64,000 nucleotides of DNA, taken from Oegoconia quadripuncta. Taxonomy: Eukaryota; Arthropoda; Insecta; Lepidoptera; Autostichidae. This document shows positions 43,018 to 53,254 of the stretch, one piece after another. A model generated the notes under the pieces. The model saw only the letters and a list, made by a program, of their open reading frames with translations. It had not been told where the DNA came from and made no database searches. The stretch spans positions 17,032,496 to 17,096,495 of the forward strand of contig OX438753.1 of assembly GCA_949316235.1 (NCBI GenBank), read 5' to 3'. Positions within the stretch are counted from its first letter, which is position 1. Every line of letters begins with the position of its first letter. Both the position numbers and the translations under genes were made by a program.

Positions 43018-43110
43018 GCGGAATAGTAAGTTCACGTGGCAGTGGGTAAGGCACATGGAAGAACTGATGACTTTTGGGACATTAAAGTTTTAGAGTGGAG
43101 TATTAGAGTG
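43018..43110 (+). mobile_element. RTE-type LINE fragment
   Basis: gtaagttcacgtggcagtgg, gcacatggaagaactgatga and gacattaaagttttagagtg match the coding strand around WQWAGHIAR to VLEW of 40730-40805. Strongly decayed. Confidence 0.55.
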
Positions 43111-45165
43111 GTGTAAGAGAGTGAAATATGCTGACTACAATGATTATATTATTTGTATTTTAAATACAGATAGTTACTTTGAAATCGTTGCTCAAATCAA
43201 AATAACAGAGATTGCTTGATAATTTGATGAGAAATAGTGCCATTATCACTAGCTTTATTACAATATAGATACACATATGCGTGTCTCCAAACACAAGACG
43301 CTCCGTCGCTTTCGCAGACTTGTAACGCTGACAAATAGCCGGCGGTTTGCGCCGCGTGCTATGATTCATGTGTATTGGCTGGCTGCCAGGCACTCCCGCC
43401 TCCCGAACGTTTGCCGAACCACTGACGAGTCTGTTTGGGAAATATTTTGCCCGCAAGTGTAACATTGAGGACCAAACTGTTTTGCGCACGAGTGTACGGG
43501 TGCCCTAGGCTGTACGCTGATGGGTCTCGGGCGCACTGATTTACATACATTAAGGGTATTTGTGCACTGTTGCGACTCATTACATGACAGTTTTCTCGTC
43601 TCGAACTACGATATAATGGTCATCTAAAGTCTAAGATAGTCTTCTCACTTCCAATTTGTTTCAGTTGTTTATAAATAAATGAGCAATATCGCTATGATAT
43701 GCATAACACCGTATCACGTTGATTAAATATTAATTCGGATCGGATTTTTCAGTGAACGTGATTTTTCAGTGACGAATTGTGGGATGGAAATAATTTGCAT
43801 ATTTTTTTACAAAATCGCACTATATAGGACTGTGTTCATTAATTAAGGTTATTAATGTGTAGTGCCTAAACATTTATCATGCATTTAGTTATCTCGAAAG
43901 AACATTATAGATTTGTATTCAAATTCGGTAAACCACTCTTATAAATATTGAATTTATACTACAGAATAACTATAACTTGACTTTCATAATTTAGATTATC
44001 ACTTTATGACGAGTCTAAAATTGGAATTCAATTTTAATCTGAAACCATTTTCCTAACAAAGCGAATTTAACAAGTCCACCAGTACTTGAGCTAATTACTA
44101 TATAAACAAACTCCAATCTCCAGCGTATTTTCTATCACCAGAAAAAGTTCCAGGGCTCTTCCACTATACTGGTTATTCAATATTCTAATAAAGCCACGCT
44201 ATGAATGGAGTCGTACTTGAAAGTCGGCTAAGTACAACCCCTTTATGTTGGTGACCTTCCGACAGCATTATTAATTGTAGTAATTTTGGTTTGTGAAAAT
44301 AAGATGTCTTTGTCCCCGCTATCTGACGTTATCATATATTGAACGCTAAAACAATTGTCTTTGATTGTAAGAATTGTGAGCTTTTTTAAATCGCATTCAA
44401 ATGATTTACCTCCCAGGCAAAGTGGTATGCTACAATTTGTCTGTGGTATTGACAGCCATCTGCCAGCCTGCATCATACCTCTTTTCGTACGCTCGTGTTC
44501 TTTTCTTTCTAGCCAAATCTGATGTTTATCTTTTAACACAGTAGAAAAAACAGTCACGAGGATTTTCCTTATTAATGTATTATCTACCTAGTTATTAAAT
44601 CCACACATTTTATGTAGTGGCTAATGCGTAGAATCTTTAGTATCACATTAATAAATTTAAAACTAACTGAAACATGAGCTTGGAAGTAGAGTTCGGAAAA
44701 CAAAATGTAAAAATTTTCTATGATGGTTTGAACGCTGTTTAATGGACGATTATGTAGCTGTACTTATAAGTGCCCCGGCTTAAATAAATATTAAAATATT
44801 CTTTATCACAGACTATTTTGCAATAATTTATTAAGCAATTTCAGACATTCTCCGAAATCGCCCAAAATGGAATTCAAAACAACCGCGATAATAAAATTCT
44901 TTAAAAGCACTAATCTAACGATCCGTAAATATATTTTACATCTATGCATCGCATTCACGTGAGGTTACATCAAAGGTTGTTTGACTACAGACATACCCAT
45001 GAAACCCACCTCAGATTTACAACATTATCCTGTTTATGCTTCAATAAGTTTGTTGCTTGGTTGAACGAGCTTGAATCTGCCTCATTTTGGTGCAACTGAA
45101 ATGAGCGTACCATACCAGTAACGTTTCGACCACGGTCGGGGTAGGACGTGTTGCGCTTTCTGTGA
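43110..45165. other. large unannotated interval
   Basis: No repeat family recognised. 43270-43580 is GC-richer and CpG-rich with open frames of 61-109 codons on both strands, none with a motif. The rest is AT-rich. The lack of repeats over 2 kb is unusual for this window. Confidence 0.45.
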
Positions 45166-45168
45166 AGT

Positions 45169-45342
45169 TCAGTTACGAAAATAGTAACGTCGAGTGACAG
45201 CCGTCTTATTTCACAGCTTATGCGTTATATTTCAGTGACAGTGATGAGGACATCACAGTGAATGCAGTAAAGTGCATGTGTTTTAAAGTTTACTTTTGAT
45301 TTTTAATCGTTTGTGATTGGTGGTGTGGAAATATTTTGATTT
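45169..45342 (+). promoter_or_regulatory. candidate core promoter and non-coding first exon
   Basis: An insect-type initiator, ttcagtt, lies at 45168-45174 downstream of a CpG-containing stretch. It is followed by about 170 bp of GTG-rich sequence (ttcagtgacagtgatgagg, ttgtgattggtggtgtgg) like lepidopteran 5' untranslated exons, and then a consensus splice donor, ttgtaagtat, with GT at 45343. No open frame of note is inside. This is inference from composition and two short motifs; downstream exons are not in the window. Confidence 0.3.
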
Positions 45343-46167
45343 GTAAGTATTGCGGATAGTATTTGTTAATATTTATAGTTATCTGGGTGATGTAAAATAT
45401 TTACATATTTTCAGATTTTTGACATGTCATTGAATACGTTAATTTGGTTTCTTGTAATAACATACCTAAATCAGTCAAACATAAGTCAATAAATGTGAAA
45501 ATATGAAAAATTTTATACAATAAAATATACCTTTTTTATATGTGAGTGTAAATTTAGTATTATGTATTTACTTTGTTTCTTTACTTCCGAATTAACATTA
45601 TAGGTTAATTTTTATTTCGAAATTTCAAATAAATCCTGCAGGATGATAAACTCAGAACCTGTTAAACATTCTGTTGTTTGCTGATGATATTTCATTTAAA
45701 TATTCAAAGCAAACAGATGGTTAAATGTTATTGACAGAGTAAACGATACTCTTCCACAGACTACGAACTGCTTTACTGTGAATGTTTTATGAAAAATGCA
45801 AAAAAAAAGAACCAAATATAGAGCAGGTGGGAAATAACCTAATATTTTAACAATTATATCGTAAGATTAAATTTTAATGAGAACAATGTTTTTCTTGGCA
45901 ACATTTTTAACATCACACTACAGTGGGAGACTTTTTAACTGTGACTCTTTTGTATTAAATGCGAAAACGAAACCAAATGCATTAAGCTTGCCCTAGCAAA
46001 TGTAAAGCAGCTAGAATATGGCCTAATATTTTAAAATTTATATCGTAAGGTTAGATTTTGATGACAACTCCGTGTTTCTAAGTATCTCTTTGAATTCCAC
46101 ACAAAAGTGGTGGTCCTATTATTGAGACACTGGCTTTTAAGCTCACTTTGGCTGCTTTCTTTAAATA

Positions 46168-46200
46168 CAATGAGTTAGCATTTGACCTCAATCACACCTT
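46168..46200 (-). repeat. SINE-A tail scrap
   Basis: gagttagcatttgacctcaa then tcacacct. Only about 33 bp. Confidence 0.5.
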
Positions 46201-46324
46201 ACGTTGCTTACATTGTTCTTAAGATTAGATGTTACAGACATACTTCTTTATATTAATCTCAATATATTTCCGTTCTCTATCTTTATTCTTCAACTACTAA
46301 TTATCTAATTTTCGTATTTCTCAT

Positions 46325-46377
46325 ATTCGGTCTCATTTTCACTTAACATCAATTGAGATTGAGGTCAAGTGCATAAA
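46325..46377 (+). repeat. SINE-A tail scrap, inverted
   Basis: tctcattttcacttaacatc, then gagattgaggtcaagtgcat. Opposite orientation to the scrap at 46168. Confidence 0.5.
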
Positions 46378-46789
46378 AGAACACGTTCTACAATAACGGG
46401 ACATGTTCAGCTCCATAGTAAAAATCGTCCTATTAGAATAATCTTTATTTTAATTACATTTCATTTATTTATTAACATTAATTACATATAACTTTCGACC
46501 TATAAATATTATTGTAACTGCCTTAAATTCTTTGGTGATAGCAACTACTCTGCTGGGTGGGATTGAAAATCAGCAGTTCTGCTGAGTCCCTACCTTTTAT
46601 CCTTTAATAAACAGTTTGTTAATTAATTTTATGAATTTTAGGATGAATAAATATCTTTTTATTTATGTATTAAGTTTAATACGACAGACATTGAAGCGTG
46701 ATATAAAAGGGACTCTGTGTGAAAAGGGTTATTACAAGATAAATGATTATTGTGGCGATAAGCAGCTCTGGTGTTAGCTGGATTTTATA

Positions 46790-47190
46790 TCGAGTTAACC
46801 ACGCTTATGTTATTTTGTTTTTGTTTATAACCGTAATGTTACGTAGCAAAGTTGAACATTAAAATACGTGTTGTAAATGAACAACTGTTCCTACTTTAAG
46901 AGGGTTTATTCCGACCAGTGGCATTGGATAAATTAAGATTTCTTTTTAACACAGAGATAATAATAGCTATTTATAAATATTATCTTTTAGCTTTAATTCG
47001 AGAAATTCAAATTATCGATTAGCGATATTCGAAATAGCGGCCACTTTTTTTTTTAACAATTTTATGCAAGCTATTTATGTGACATTTATTGTTTATATAT
47101 TATTAGTATAATTGATTAGCTTTTAGGCGAATCGAGTGTAGGTCATAAAGTTTAATAACTTTTAATGTGTGGAACATTCAAATAATAATG
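46790..47190. other. unannotated sequence
   Basis: AT-rich, no recognised feature. Confidence 0.4.
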
Positions 47191-47194
47191 TTTG

Positions 47195-47248
47195 GGATAA
47201 TAATGACCACCCCATTTGGGATAAAGGTCGTTATGTATGGATGTAAAC
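47195..47248 (+). repeat. repeat F fragment
   Basis: gaccaccccatttgggataa, then aggtcgttatgtatgg, as at 14482-14525. Confidence 0.5.
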
Positions 47249-47249
47249 A

Positions 47250-48238
47250 GGAGTATGTAGAGACTATAAATTAGTATTACGAAGGGTCTCCCAGATGTGT
47301 CCGTCGTGAAGGACGATTGACTTGAAGGGTGATATATCGATTCGTCTTGATAACGTGGGAACCCAATAGAGGGTGGAAGATTGTAATTAGTATGTCCAAA
47401 TGTCAATGTCTTTTAGACTATAGCTTTCGTTTGCGGCCAAGCGGAGAAATGTTATCTATATACGTCATTTTCGTGAGTAAACATACGTTACGTTATCTTA
47501 AATTGTATAGAATATTATTCGTTGTCGAGTATTAACGTGAAAAACATCTAGTCCATTAACTCTGTCTCCACTCTACAATTATCCTATCATACTGGGGTTA
47601 AGCCAGTCTTAGTGGTTTCTTTGTTACTGCCTCCACTGTAAACTTAATTTGTTATTCTTGTCCCTGTTCTATACAAAGGCTACAATAGTAGTACTCACAC
47701 CCCTTTAAAAGGTTGCGTGTTTTTAGTATTTACTAAGGAAATTCTTGTAGAGAACCAGATGCATTTACCTAGTTGTATACATTACGGAAGCTTGTGCAGT
47801 GTACTAGAAAGGAACTGCATCCACTTTTGTTTTGTTGTGAAAAAATGTAGGATTAGATTGGATTTCACTTAATAGTACACTGAGGGGTGAGAATTTACTT
47901 GAAATATGAAAAATTGCCTTGGTTTATAAGTAATAGACAATGCAAGAAATAAACTTCGTAAGTATAGTTATTTGCCTGTATGATAATGGTTGGTTCGGGT
48001 TTTCAATATACACTGAGGTGTTTCTAGTTTTCGGCACTAAAAATATTGTTTCTTTTTGTGTAGACTTACAAGACTGACAATATCAGGCGTCGTCATCCAC
48101 AGACTTACAATATTAGAAGCAAAAAAAAATAAGTACTAAGTGGCGTACCAATTTTTTACAAAAGAATAAGCTACTTTTAGGCTTTGGCGTGCCAAAAATC
48201 ATCAAAAACATCTACAAATTGGTTGTATTATCATCTAG
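47250..48238. other. unannotated sequence
   Basis: No recognised feature; the 68-codon frame at 47329 has no motif. Confidence 0.4.
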
Positions 48239-48406
48239 ATTTTTTTTTATGTACAACGGGTTGGTACTTAACCTCAATCACACCTGATGTTAAGTGAAGA
48301 TGAGGTCGAAAGTGGAAGCGTACTGACCCGGAAACCCCAACACATTTGGGCGACTGGCTATCTTGCTATTAACGTTGCTGCTTGGCGGCAGATTTAGATA
48401 AGATGG
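48239..48406 (-). repeat. SINE-A copy with internal deletion
   Basis: Minus strand. Tail and first body part to gggcgactggctatcttg, then a jump directly to ctattaacgttgctgcttgg: the tctgacaaccggaacacaac block is lost. Ends at gataagatggtgg. Confidence 0.7.
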
Positions 48407-48494
48407 TGGAGGGATTAGATTACGAATTCCTTTATACCTATAATACCACGCAAGTATTTTGTTTATTATTTATAATTATAAAGAGCAAGTGCCA

Positions 48495-48578
48495 TAAGCT
48501 CCATCATCAACAGCCTTACACGTCCCACTGTTGGGGCACAGCCTCCTATCACTGGGAGTGGGTATGGGCCATAACCAA
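48495..48578 (-). repeat. 5S-derived SINE, 3' end only
   Basis: The reverse complement reads gaggctgtgccccaacagtg then ggacgtgtaaggctgttgat, matching the ends of 3945-4260 and 18345-18830. Confidence 0.55.
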
Positions 48579-48604
48579 CCAAGCGGACGCAGTTTAGTCC
48601 TTAA

Positions 48605-48715
48605 TATAAAAACCACACTCAAAACGGACCACGCCTAACTGAGATACATCCGAACAAACATTGGTCACACATATAATCATAACACCCGTCGTTTTTCGTC
48701 AGAGGTTAATTATTC
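48605..48715. repeat. repeat with gtcgtttttcgtc motif
   Basis: The aatcataacacccgtcgttt block and following aattattcatt stretch match 12563-12645 and 38098-38185. Confidence 0.45.
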
Positions 48716-48719
48716 ATTA

Positions 48720-49330
48720 CAAATTTCTCCTGCACTGTGTAGTTATGGAATATCAGACGCAACTGAGTATAGGCTTCCCAGAAACCTCTAAGACTCAATT
48801 TCCTCAACCGGAGGTTAACCTTGTTTAATAAAACACGATACAAATAAACAAGGGGAGTAAAGAAAATAACTCAAGCGTGAATTTGCCTAAAACCACAAGT
48901 GAGACAAACTTTTGTCTGCTAAGAAAAATTTATGCTGTATGATATTATTTCCGTCCAGCGTCATTTATATTGACCCTTCCCTAATAACTGTGTTAGATCA
49001 TTTTATAACTCCCAACGTAAAACGATGGTTGTTGCGTGTATGTGTGTGATACGAATTGAATTATTATTATTTATTTGCAACTGGTTGAAAAATGGTACAA
49101 GACGGTCCTCCTATAAGGATAAAAAATTTGATAAGTCCTGTCATTTCACCTTAAATTTCTACCCAAGTTACTCCATACAGTGAAATCGCAGTTTTTAAAT
49201 TGTAAAACGTACTTGGAAAGTGCGCGAAAATTGTACAGCAATGAACAGCCAACTAAAATTTTATGCTCCAATTTATATGCTATTGGAAGTAGAAAAAAAA
49301 AAAATTTTTTACCCCCGACGCACAAAGGTA
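48720..49330. other. unannotated sequence
   Basis: No supported gene. Opposite-strand frames of 76-79 codons at 49146-49410 partly overlap the SINE-C copy. Confidence 0.4.
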
Positions 49331-49336
49331 TAATAA

Positions 49337-49556
49337 ATAAATATTTCGGACACTTACACCAATCATCTAGTCTCGAACTAAGCAAAGCTTGTACTATGAA
49401 TACAAGATAACGGATACATAAATATTTGTATAAACATTCATGACTCGGGAATAAATGTTAGTATTCATCACACAAACATTTATCTCTCGCGGGATTCGAA
49501 CCCGCAACCGTTGGTTTCGCTGACAGGGTCACTATCCACTTCACCAATCGGTGTTA
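49337..49556 (-). repeat. SINE-C, full-length copy
   Basis: The head has the perfect B box gggttcgaatccc (complement at 49490-49502) with gcggg/cccgc stem, and A-box-like tggtgaagtggatagtgacc. The body has gtgtgatgaatactaacatt. The tail ends gtgtaagtgtccgaaatatt. Confidence 0.85.
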
Positions 49557-49559
49557 TAA

Positions 49560-49712
49560 GTTTGACCGCTATGTGTGTGTGTAACTGTCTATGGCACCGT
49601 AACTCTTAAAGAGGTGAACCGATTTAGATGCGGTTATTTATATTTGAAAGAAGGTATTCTGACTGTGGTTTTTAGACTTATTTTATCAAAATCGGTTCAA
49701 CCGTTTTCTTTT
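49560..49712 (+). repeat. interspersed repeat of unknown class
   Basis: ctcttaaagaggtgaaccga, then tttagatgcggttatttata, and atcaaaatcggttcaaccg. The wording is familiar from lepidopteran repeats. Only one copy here. Confidence 0.35.
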
Positions 49713-49714
49713 AA

Positions 49715-50218
49715 TGTTATTGAAAAAAATGTTTTTAAGTTATTGAAATCTTCACGATTGAAATTAGATCTTTTTGATTTATGCTCATTGTATATCTACT
49801 GCCTTACACTTGTCTGGTTTCCAATGTCCAAAATGGTTATACAAAAATTCTTGACGGCAGATATCGAGTTGAATGCTTAAAGCGTACCATTTCAGTTCAA
49901 AGAAAGAGCTTTGCTCTCACAATATCGTTTGAGCTCTTTTTGAACTTTGTTGCCGTTCTGATGAATTCAGATCTCGATCCGATTGGTGATTCCTTTTGAC
50001 TGAATGAACTTTTATAAATTCCACAAAAAGAACGTTCCATTTGTAACTTAAAATCCGGTGTGTATTGATGGAAAAATGTTTTCCTCGTAATTTCACTGAA
50101 GGTATACACGTAAAGTTCGACCTTTAGTTCCAAATGGGGTGATCAGAGATAACCCTAACTAAAGCGTTTGGACATTTCAATATTAAAATACTTTTTTAAT
50201 TCCTTACTTCTTTAATTT
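49715..50218. other. unannotated sequence
   Basis: No recognised feature. Confidence 0.4.
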
Positions 50219-50229
50219 AATTCCTTTCA

Positions 50230-50420
50230 ATAAATTTCAAGGTACAATAAAACAGGAACTTATTAAGAAAGCATATTATAAAAATATCAGATTATTTAGA
50301 TGATAAACATTCATGGACATAAACAGCCCGTTCGCCCAGGCTATTTCACAATTAATAATTAAATATTATAATATAAAATAATAATTAATAATTTTGTAAT
50401 ATAAAAACCTTTTTTTTAAA
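50230..50420 (+). mobile_element. Jockey-type LINE C terminus
   Basis: Encodes KQELIKKAYYK and, after a 1-base shift, KISDYLDDKHSWT and a stop at 50321. The following ctatttcacaattaataatt matches the sequence behind the similar end at 52.5 kb, so both are copies of one LINE family. Confidence 0.65.
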
Positions 50421-50424
50421 AAAA

Positions 50425-50565
50425 AAGAGCAACTCTCCAGTTTCTAGCTTGTTCTTCTCAGAGGAAAATTGCCTTTTGAACAAGCAGTAGCTTAAAAAAT
50501 GTAAAATCTGACTATTTTAAGTGTACTCTGTGTACCTACAAAATAAAGCATTTTTGACTTTGACC
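50425..50565 (+). mobile_element. LINE 3' untranslated tail
   Basis: agagcaactctccagtttct, agcttgttcttctcagagg, aataaagcatttttgacttt. A copy of 29498-29642. It follows the Jockey-type coding end above and probably belongs to it. Confidence 0.55.
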
Positions 50566-51298
50566 ACAATCTCATCTGATGGAAAGTGACTATGTGGCCA
50601 AAGGTGAAGGTATAGGGTTTAGGAAAAACTCACGCCGGAAGGGAGTTCATAACAGTTTCCGAAAAGAAATAACCGTTTTCAAATCGCTTCCGTCATTTTG
50701 GCGCCATAATGCCACAGACAGGCACAGACATTCGACTTCAAACTGCTCTCTTTTCGACTTTCTTTATAATAGATCGAAATATACAGGGCGTCCCAAAGTT
50801 ATGGGACATGAAGGGGAAGTACCTTAAATATTGTAGATAGTGAATTTTGCTCAAAGAAGACTTTATGTTATTTTTAAAAGTTAGTAATTCTGCATTCATA
50901 GATTTTCTAAAAATTACTTGCTTCGGCTGGGAATCGAACCGACTTAAATGTGAAAAAAAAAACACCCTACTTTTATGATGCCAATCGAAAGAATAGCTAA
51001 AAAATAATAACTCTGCCTAAGTAACATAGTATTTTAAAAGAAAGGAACAACATAAAATGATTGAGTCAAATTTCAAGAAAGTTATTTATTGCCGACGACG
51101 TTCGAAAAGTAGCGATATTATCATTCCAAAGATAGCATTGATTATTCGTAAATAAGTACCCACTTCATAAAATAGGTACTAACATAGTTTTCCTTATTAT
51201 AAGTGCACGTGTAGATGAAATGATAAAACTTGTATTTCAATACGTCCTCTGTAAGCTAGACAGAAGGCAAATTAAAAACAAAAATAAATAATTTATAA

Positions 51299-51430
51299 TT
51301 TGAAAATGGAACAGTTTATGACAGCGTTTGTTTGAATGCATACTTTTTAAGATATTTTAAAAAGAAGTGATATTTTTAAATGTTGTTCTTAAATTTGAAA
51401 ATGGAACAGTATGTGCGAGCGTTTGTTTTT
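51299..51430 (+). repeat. short direct repeat inside the element
   Basis: tttgaaaatggaacagt followed by a gcgtttgttt stretch occurs at 51299-51333 and again at 51393-51428. It includes the putative ATG of the transposase. Confidence 0.6.
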
Positions 51431-51495
51431 CGGATATTGATCTGTTTAGTCTCAATTCACTTACACAAGTGTTATTGTGTTAATTTATTGCGAAC

Positions 51496-51807
51496 ATGGC
51501 ATATCAAGTAAGTTTTGATCTAATGGAAGCATATTTTTTGAACGATAAAGATATCTCTAGAAGTTTGCGGTGGTATGGCGTATCCCCGGACCTCACACCA
51601 TTAGATTTCTTCTTTTGGGGATACGTGAAAGATATGCTATACAAAAAGCGATACGAGAACGTAGGCGAGTTGCAAACAGAATTGTGCCATATCACATCGA
51701 GTGTTCACCATAAAATGATTAGAAAATCAACAGGCAGCGGGCTCATTAAAAGATTGGCGATTTGCGTAAGACAAGAGGGATCACATTTTGAGCATTTAAT
51801 TAATTAA
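51496..51807 (+). pseudogene. mariner-superfamily transposase C terminus
   Basis: An open frame of 103 codons. Residues 31-50 read GVSPDLTPLDFFFWGYVKDM, the block around the third catalytic acidic residue of Tc1/mariner-type transposases (D in PLDFF). The end is GSHFEHLIN. A full transposase of this type would be three times as long and carry an N-terminal helix-turn-helix and two more catalytic aspartates; these are missing. The first 25 residues look unrelated to transposase and are likely read-through of junction sequence. Confidence 0.75.
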
Positions 51808-52157
51808 TTTACAAAAAAATACCTACTTAATTGACTACGGCAGTTTCATGTATGTTTTTTATTTGATTAAAATGATTAATTTCACGTTGTTCCTTTCTTT
51901 TAAAATACTATGTTACTTAGGCAGAGTTATTATTTTTTAGCTATTCTTTCGATTGGCATCATAAAAGTAGGGTGTTTTTTTTTTCACATTTGAGTCGGTT
52001 CGATTCCCAGCCGAAGCAAATAATTTTTAGAAAATCTATGAATGCAGAATTACTAACTTTTAAAAATAACATAAAGTCTTCTTTGAGCAAAATTCACTAT
52101 CTACGATATTTAAGGTACTTCCCCTTCATGTCCCATAACTTTGGGACGCCCTGTATA

Positions 52158-52520
52158 TACATAATGTCCTACGGTATTTTGCTTTGGGGACGAGTAACTG
52201 ACATGGAACATATTTTTATTTTGCAAAAGAGAGCAATTTATAATCAACGTCCATATGACTCTCCGGGACAGGTTTAAAGAAATTAATATTTTAACTGTCC
52301 CTTCACAGTTTATTTACGAGAATATTATGTACGTTCGAAAAAATATTTCTGCTTTCCCGAAGAATCGTGACAAGCATATACAAAATCTTCCTTACAATAA
52401 ATTTAAAGCTACTATAAAACGGAAACATATTACGAAAGCATATTATAATATATCAGACTCTCGGTCGTCCGCATAACCAGACTATTTCACAATTAATAAT
52501 GAAATATTATTGTGCCTTTT
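52158..52520 (+). mobile_element. Jockey-type LINE C terminus
   Basis: Encodes MSYGILLWGRVTDMEHIFIL and QKRAIYNQRPYDS, then, frame-shifted, RFKEINILTVPSQFIYENIM, YVRKNISAF and KATIKRKHITKAYYNISD. This is the typical thumb-to-end segment of Jockey-group reverse transcriptases. Followed by ctatttcacaattaataatg. Begins 4 bp after the transposon at 50784. Confidence 0.75.
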
Positions 52521-52627
52521 AAATATATGTAAATATATGTAGTTTCTAAGTAACGTTTGTACAATATTTATAAACAGTAATTATACAATTTATTATACAA
52601 AAATTCACAAATGAAAAACTAGCCCCA

Positions 52628-53070
52628 AGTCTTTGGTTGGTGGAATGGTACCCAGGAGGCTGGCCGCGTTGCCTCGCTGTATAGCAAGGCTGATTCTTTG
52701 ATCAAAGTATTGGCCAGCCCAACGATCGTGGGATGCATCAACCAGACTCTCAGATAACTCCATAAAAAGAGTGTTAGCACCCGGTCCCTACGGCCTAAGC
52801 GTTTCTACACCAAACGGCGCAAGTAGATCGCGCGCGGTGAGACCGGCATTTGTGCCGTTCTGTCGAAGCAGCAGTGGAACCAGCTGTACCGCTTGTACTT
52901 GGAAGATGGGAAGGAGCGAGGGTATCGACCCACGTTGCATCCCATACCAAATACTGTCCCAATTTCCAAGGCACGAGCGTCATAACGTCCGGCCTTTTGC
53001 CGTCATCCCTCGCCAGTCCATTAGGGTCCAGGATTGCGGGGACCTATCCGTGGCAAAGGCCCGGCGGATT
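52628..53070 (-). pseudogene. retroelement C-terminal domain with KRPD...WDAT motif
   Basis: Minus strand. Reads [49 protein letters not shown], later a stop in place of W (cta at 52788-52790) in RP-stop-GPGANTLF, then LVDASHDRWAGQYFDQRISL and AIQRGNAASLLGTIP. The RPD and WDAT pair has the spacing of PD-D/E-K type nuclease motifs as in restriction-like endonucleases of R2-group LINEs; that functional reading is an inference. Frameshifts separate the parts. Reverse transcriptase itself is absent. Confidence 0.65.
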
Positions 53071-53254
53071 ACGACGTTAGTTTAGACTCTTTAATGACTC
53101 TATATGGTAAATAATGCACGGCAGAAACCTCCAGCTGGCTCACTCTGGCACGACGTCAATAACACCTAGTAACCGCCATGCTTCAAATACAGCACCATAT
53201 TAAATTAGAGATATAAGGTTAAATTGGCTACCCCTATGTTCTAGGCAAAATTAA

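Larger units (their letters stand above)
45645..46785 (+). mobile_element. decayed Jockey-type LINE
   Basis: The reverse transcriptase active-site motif LLFADDISF is encoded at 45671 onward, followed by VNDTLPQTTNCFTVNVL. A second, diverged copy of that next part (FVLNAKTKPNALSLP) starts near 45930. After intervening SINE-A scraps, the C-terminal end LKRDIKGTLCEKGYYKINDY appears at 46691-46750. Stops and indels throughout. Confidence 0.6.
50784..52153. mobile_element. 1,370-bp mariner-type element with 268-bp inverted repeats
   Basis: Inverted repeats at 50784-51051 and 51886-52153 are equal in length and differ at three positions by eye. They start cagggcgtcccaaagttatg, and TA flanks both ends. 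Each includes a match to the tRNA B box: ggttcgattcccagcc reads outward at 51997-52012, complement at 50925-50940. A transposase C-terminal frame lies inside, and a possible N-terminal start (MEQYVRAFVF, 51399) precedes it. Near-identical repeats suggest a recent, internally deleted element. Confidence 0.9.

Noticed and set aside
52771..53085. 104-codon plus-strand frame in GC-rich sequence
   Set aside because: It is the antisense of the retroelement domain on the minus strand, which has clear motif order.
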